Source: Ricordea florida (Eukaryota; Cnidaria; Anthozoa; Corallimorpharia; Ricordeidae). Taken from it: 64,000 nt of DNA. Position numbers and translations under genes: made by a program. The notes under the pieces were generated by a model. That model had not been told where the DNA came from. It made no database searches and worked only from the letters and a program-made list of their open reading frames with translations. Within the stretch, counting starts at the first letter, position 1, and each line of letters opens with the position of its first letter. Positions 61,400 to 64,000 of the stretch are shown piece by piece. The DNA is taken from positions 22,450,341 to 22,514,340 of the forward strand of contig OX453282.1 in NCBI GenBank assembly GCA_949710005.1, in the 5' to 3' direction.

Positions 61400-62035
61400 A
61401 TGGATGAGTATAACAGAATCTATCCCGAGTTACCTCCAACGGCTCCACCCCCAACCCCCACTGATGGGCCCTCATTCAGACTTCAACAGTGTACTGACAT
61501 TTTGAAAACGCTTAAGTCTGAATTGAATCATTATGAGACTGTACTCAAAAAGTACAACCGGTCCAAAGGCGCGCTCATAAATGCAAGCTCAACCTGTGGT
61601 ATCTTATCTTGTATTTTAGCGGCTGGTGGATTAGGCACCTCTTTGAGTGGAGTAGGAATTGTGGCAGCTATACCCTTAGGGGTGACTAGTGGAATACTCG
61701 TTTGTACTTCCATAGCGTGTGAACAAATCTCCAAGAGTCTTGACAAGAAAGCTACAAAGCACCAAAGTACCATTACACTGGCTAAATCAAAAATAAACAC
61801 CATTGAAGACTTAGTTTCCAAAGCGCTTAATGATAATAAGATCTCTGACGAAGAGTTCTCCTTAATAATTGAAGAACTCAAGAAGTTTGAAAAGCTTAAG
61901 GCTGAAATACGACTCAAAGCTCAAAAAAATCTGACTGGAGAAGACCCTATGGTATTGAGACAGGGTACGAAAAGAAATACTCAAAGAACTCAAAGGAGGG
62001 CCATAACCATAACTTATGAAAAGGTATCTTATTGA
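61400..62035 (+). CDS. Glycine-rich membrane-hairpin protein (outer)
   Basis: 211 residues. M-D-E-Y-N-R-I-Y-P-E-L-P start (matching M-E-D-Y-N-R-I-Y-P in element 1), a G/A-rich hairpin (A-A-G-G-L-G-T-S-L-S-G-V-G), and K-I-N-T-I-E-D-L-V-S-K-A-L-N-D-N. The C-terminus is basic after K-N-L-T-G and may be frameshifted relative to element 1. Confidence 0.8.
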   Translation: MDEYNRIYPELPPTAPPPTPTDGPSFRLQQCTDILKTLKSELNHYETVLKKYNRSKGALINASSTCGILSCILAAGGLGTSLSGVGIVAAIPLGVTSGILVCTSIACEQISKSLDKKATKHQSTITLAKSKINTIEDLVSKALNDNKISDEEFSLIIEELKKFEKLKAEIRLKAQKNLTGEDPMVLRQGTKRNTQRTQRRAITITYEKVSY

Positions 62036-62076
62036 GTTAAACACTATAACCCTTCTACCCAAATACTGGATAGAAG

Positions 62077-63627
62077 ATGGGCTTACTCAATGATTTCAAA
62101 ACTAGATATCCAAAAGCTGACTTGAGCCAGTTCAAATTTGTTTATGATAGCTATGGTGGGTATATTAAATGGGCGCGTAATGGTTTAACAGTCATGTCTT
62201 ATGATGACCCTACTGGCAAGACATGGACTGATGGACTTAAACCCAATCGTAAGATATTACTTTGGATTGATTTAGGCTTGGATGATAAAATAATTAGCTC
62301 ATTCCCAGATAGTCTAAACATTACAAATCATCATTACCCAATACCAGCAGTTGACTTTGATGAACCTACAAATGATACCACATCCATGCTAACCTCATTA
62401 GATATTTACGTTTCAAAGACCAAGAAGTTCACTGCTAAGATGCGTAATGTGTTTAAATCCCAAGTTGTAACCTTCAAGTTTGGAAAGCAAAGCCGAAAGT
62501 GGTTGAACGCGCCTGACATTAATTATTGGCCTCAACAGCTTAATTTTGCAGTGTGGTGTGCAACCTCTGGATGTGGTATAAGCCCCTTTGAAAGTTTGAA
62601 CTATCCCAAAGTGGTTGCTGGATTCATGAAGTTTCACATCTACTTCACCATAAGGCGAATACTATACGAATTGAGTGTACCATTGCCTGATGAACAACCA
62701 TTTGTCATAAACAACAATCCTTACAGTAAAGTTGCCTACCAAAGATTATGCGCTGAATTTGGAATAGCTAATAATTCTGACTTCAGATGGAAAGGAGGGC
62801 GAAACCATGGTCTGGGTGACATCTTCATTGACTATGGATCTGGCTACCATGGAAAAGGTGGAGGATTTCAAAATGTACATGTGATACGAAATTATGATGA
62901 AGATGCTAATCAATGGCCTGGCGAGGGTGGCAAATTCTCAGATGATGGGGGTAAAAAAGAGAAGGGAAATCTAATCTCATTCATTCGCAATGATGACTTT
63001 GCTGATTATAAATATGCTTGGTTCATTCCAACTATTAGTTATGGACTCACCAAAGCTGGACTTGGTAGATTGAATCGATCTGCTGAGGCTTTTGTTTACT
63101 GTGTGTTGGGTGCACAAGTTAACACCAGAAATTCGATTGTAGGTACTGGTGGCGGGGCAATTGAAACCCAACAAGAATTCTTGGCTCTTTTTGAAAGTAG
63201 TGTTATAGAAAACGATATCTCAAGCTCAGTCCAAAGATACCAGCTGGCCACTCAAGAAGCTAAATTAAGACTAGATTTGGCCATTGCACCTGGAATATGG
63301 TTAATGCCAAGCAATATGATAATAAATACAGAGAGTGTGGTTGGATATAATAACAACCTTATGAAGGCTACTGATGAGATGAAATTTGGAGTTAACACAA
63401 ACATGAACCTGGAAACTAAAACTGTAGGTATAAGCCATAACCTAGGTCATTCAAAAGTTAAATTACCACATGCAGCTGTTAGATCTAGGCTGACACCACA
63501 ACCAAAGATTGCTTCTCAACCTATAGTCAAAGAATCCTCACCAGAAAAGACAACTACTAATCATGAGGATATTCTAATAGTATTAACCATTGCAGCAGCA
63601 GCTATAGCTTGGATTATTTTCAGATGA
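62077..63627 (+). CDS. Large conserved protein (outer, intact, 516 aa)
   Basis: The best intact copy of this family. N-terminus L-N-D-F-K-T-R-Y-P-K-A-D, then Y-D-D-P-T-G-K-T-W-T, the Y-W-P-Q-Q-L-N-F-A-V-W-C-A-T-S-G-C-G core, H-I-Y-F-T-I-R-R-I-L-Y-E-L, F-R-W-K-G-G-R-N-H-G-L-G-D, N-V-H-V-I-R-N-Y-D, G-L-G-R-L-N-R-S-A-E, and a long C-terminal domain that ends in a hydrophobic anchor (A-A-I-A-W-I-I-F-R). The single C-terminal membrane anchor and constant position after the glycine-rich gene suggest a virion surface protein or membrane-linked enzyme. No known family is recognised. Confidence 0.8.
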   Translation: MGLLNDFKTRYPKADLSQFKFVYDSYGGYIKWARNGLTVMSYDDPTGKTWTDGLKPNRKILLWIDLGLDDKIISSFPDSLNITNHHYPIPAVDFDEPTNDTTSMLTSLDIYVSKTKKFTAKMRNVFKSQVVTFKFGKQSRKWLNAPDINYWPQQLNFAVWCATSGCGISPFESLNYPKVVAGFMKFHIYFTIRRILYELSVPLPDEQPFVINNNPYSKVAYQRLCAEFGIANNSDFRWKGGRNHGLGDIFIDYGSGYHGKGGGFQNVHVIRNYDEDANQWPGEGGKFSDDGGKKEKGNLISFIRNDDFADYKYAWFIPTISYGLTKAGLGRLNRSAEAFVYCVLGAQVNTRNSIVGTGGGAIETQQEFLALFESSVIENDISSSVQRYQLATQEAKLRLDLAIAPGIWLMPSNMIINTESVVGYNNNLMKATDEMKFGVNTNMNLETKTVGISHNLGHSKVKLPHAAVRSRLTPQPKIASQPIVKESSPEKTTTNHEDILIVLTIAAAAIAWIIFR

Positions 63628-63670
63628 AAATTGAAATAACCAATCCATGGATCGTACCCATATGTAAATC

Positions 63671-64000
63671 ATGGCATCATTAGCAATTGTTGGTAGTAGA
63701 AACTTCTTTGACAGCGACTTCTTGAAAGATCAAATAAGTAAGGCTCTTAAGAAATGGAAGCTTAATCTCTCAGATATTGAATATATAGTATCTGGAGGTG
63801 CAAGAGGAGTTGACACAATGGCTGAAGAATTTGCAATCGAAAATGAAATACCATTCAAGAAGTTTGAACCTCAATGGGATTATTATGGTAAAGCAGCTGG
63901 ACCAATTCGTAACAGAGCTATTATGGAGTGTGCAACACATGTATTAGCTTTGCCTTCATGTATTTGCTCAGTAGGTACCAAATCAGCTATCAAAACTGCT
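63671..64000 (+). CDS. SLOG/YspA-like nucleotide-binding protein (outer, cut by window end)
   Basis: First 110 codons, open to the window edge. L-A-I-V-G-S-R-N-F at the start, V-S-G-G-A-R-G-V-D-T-M-A-E near residue 40, then W-D-Y-Y-G-K-A-A-G-P-I-R-N-R. This is the signature of the SLOG superfamily (YspA-like, DUF2493), which binds nucleotide-derived ligands in bacterial and viral defence or counter-defence systems. The C-terminus is outside. No homolog is in the nested elements. Confidence 0.8.
   Translation, partial: MASLAIVGSRNFFDSDFLKDQISKALKKWKLNLSDIEYIVSGGARGVDTMAEEFAIENEIPFKKFEPQWDYYGKAAGPIRNRAIMECATHVLALPSCICSVGTKSAIKTA

Larger units (their letters stand above)
19718..64000 (+). mobile_element. 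Outer Polinton/Maverick-like viral element (right end beyond window)
   Basis: AT-rich element with the gene order unknown ORF, PolB, integrase (opposite), MCP, ATPase, small proteins, RPB6-like, coiled-coil protein, penton-like protein, glycine-rich protein, large conserved protein, SLOG protein. The left limit is inferred: AGTAGTGGG at 19718 follows directly after the host fold-back repeat and resembles the AGTAGTAT terminus of element 2. Without the two inserts, about 15.0 kb lies inside the window, near the 15-20 kb expected of Polintons. Several genes are frameshifted and two are split by younger elements. Confidence 0.8.

Overview
The window is eukaryotic and most likely from a cnidarian (stony coral or sea anemone type). 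The evidence is an intron-bounded host exon for a GT4-type glycosyltransferase, relics of non-LTR and Penelope-like reverse transcriptases, many fold-back and MITE-like repeats, a tRNA-derived SINE head, and a 6.9 kb minisatellite. The species is inferred from repeat style, not shown directly.

Left third (1-19717): host DNA. One coding exon (701-1901, minus) is flanked by good splice signals. After it come a retrotransposon relic split by a MITE (2340-4010), a 20-bp minisatellite with nested higher-order duplications (about 5643-12500), an ATT microsatellite, a SINE head, and a 1.6 kb inverted-repeat transposon (16103-17709). That transposon sits inside another reverse transcriptase relic and carries fragments of a RecQ-like helicase and a Penelope-like reverse transcriptase.

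Right two thirds (about 19718-64000): three virus-like elements of the Polinton/Maverick kind, two of them nested inside the third. The outer element (AT-rich, right end beyond the window) reads left to right: unknown ORF, protein-primed family B DNA polymerase (PolB), integrase (opposite strand), major capsid protein candidate (MCP), packaging ATPase, a series of small membrane or coiled-coil proteins, an RPB6-like RNA polymerase subunit, a zinc-ribbon miniprotein, a penton-like minor capsid candidate, a large conserved protein of unknown function, and a SLOG/YspA-like protein. Element 1 (26112-40804, 14.7 kb, reverse orientation, 477-bp inverted termini, AATGT target duplication) is inserted in the outer MCP gene. 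Element 2 (43423-57983, 14.6 kb, visibly GC-richer, about 285-bp inverted termini, TATATA target duplication) is inserted in an unknown outer gene. Removing each insert with one target copy restores the outer reading frame exactly.

All three elements share a module: PolB, integrase, MCP, ATPase, penton-like protein, a coiled-coil/membrane protein, a glycine-rich membrane protein, the large conserved protein, and three or four small proteins. This is the gene set expected of an integrating, capsid-forming double-stranded DNA virus. The integrase inserts the genome, PolB copies it (its N-terminal half carries SAP/Rho-N-like, zinc-finger and nuclease modules), and MCP, penton and ATPase build and fill the capsid. 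No adenain-like maturation protease is recognisable in any copy. All three carry disabling mutations (nonsense codons, frameshifts, a MITE insertion, an internal deletion), so as they stand they are fossils, though element 1 and element 2 keep most genes open.
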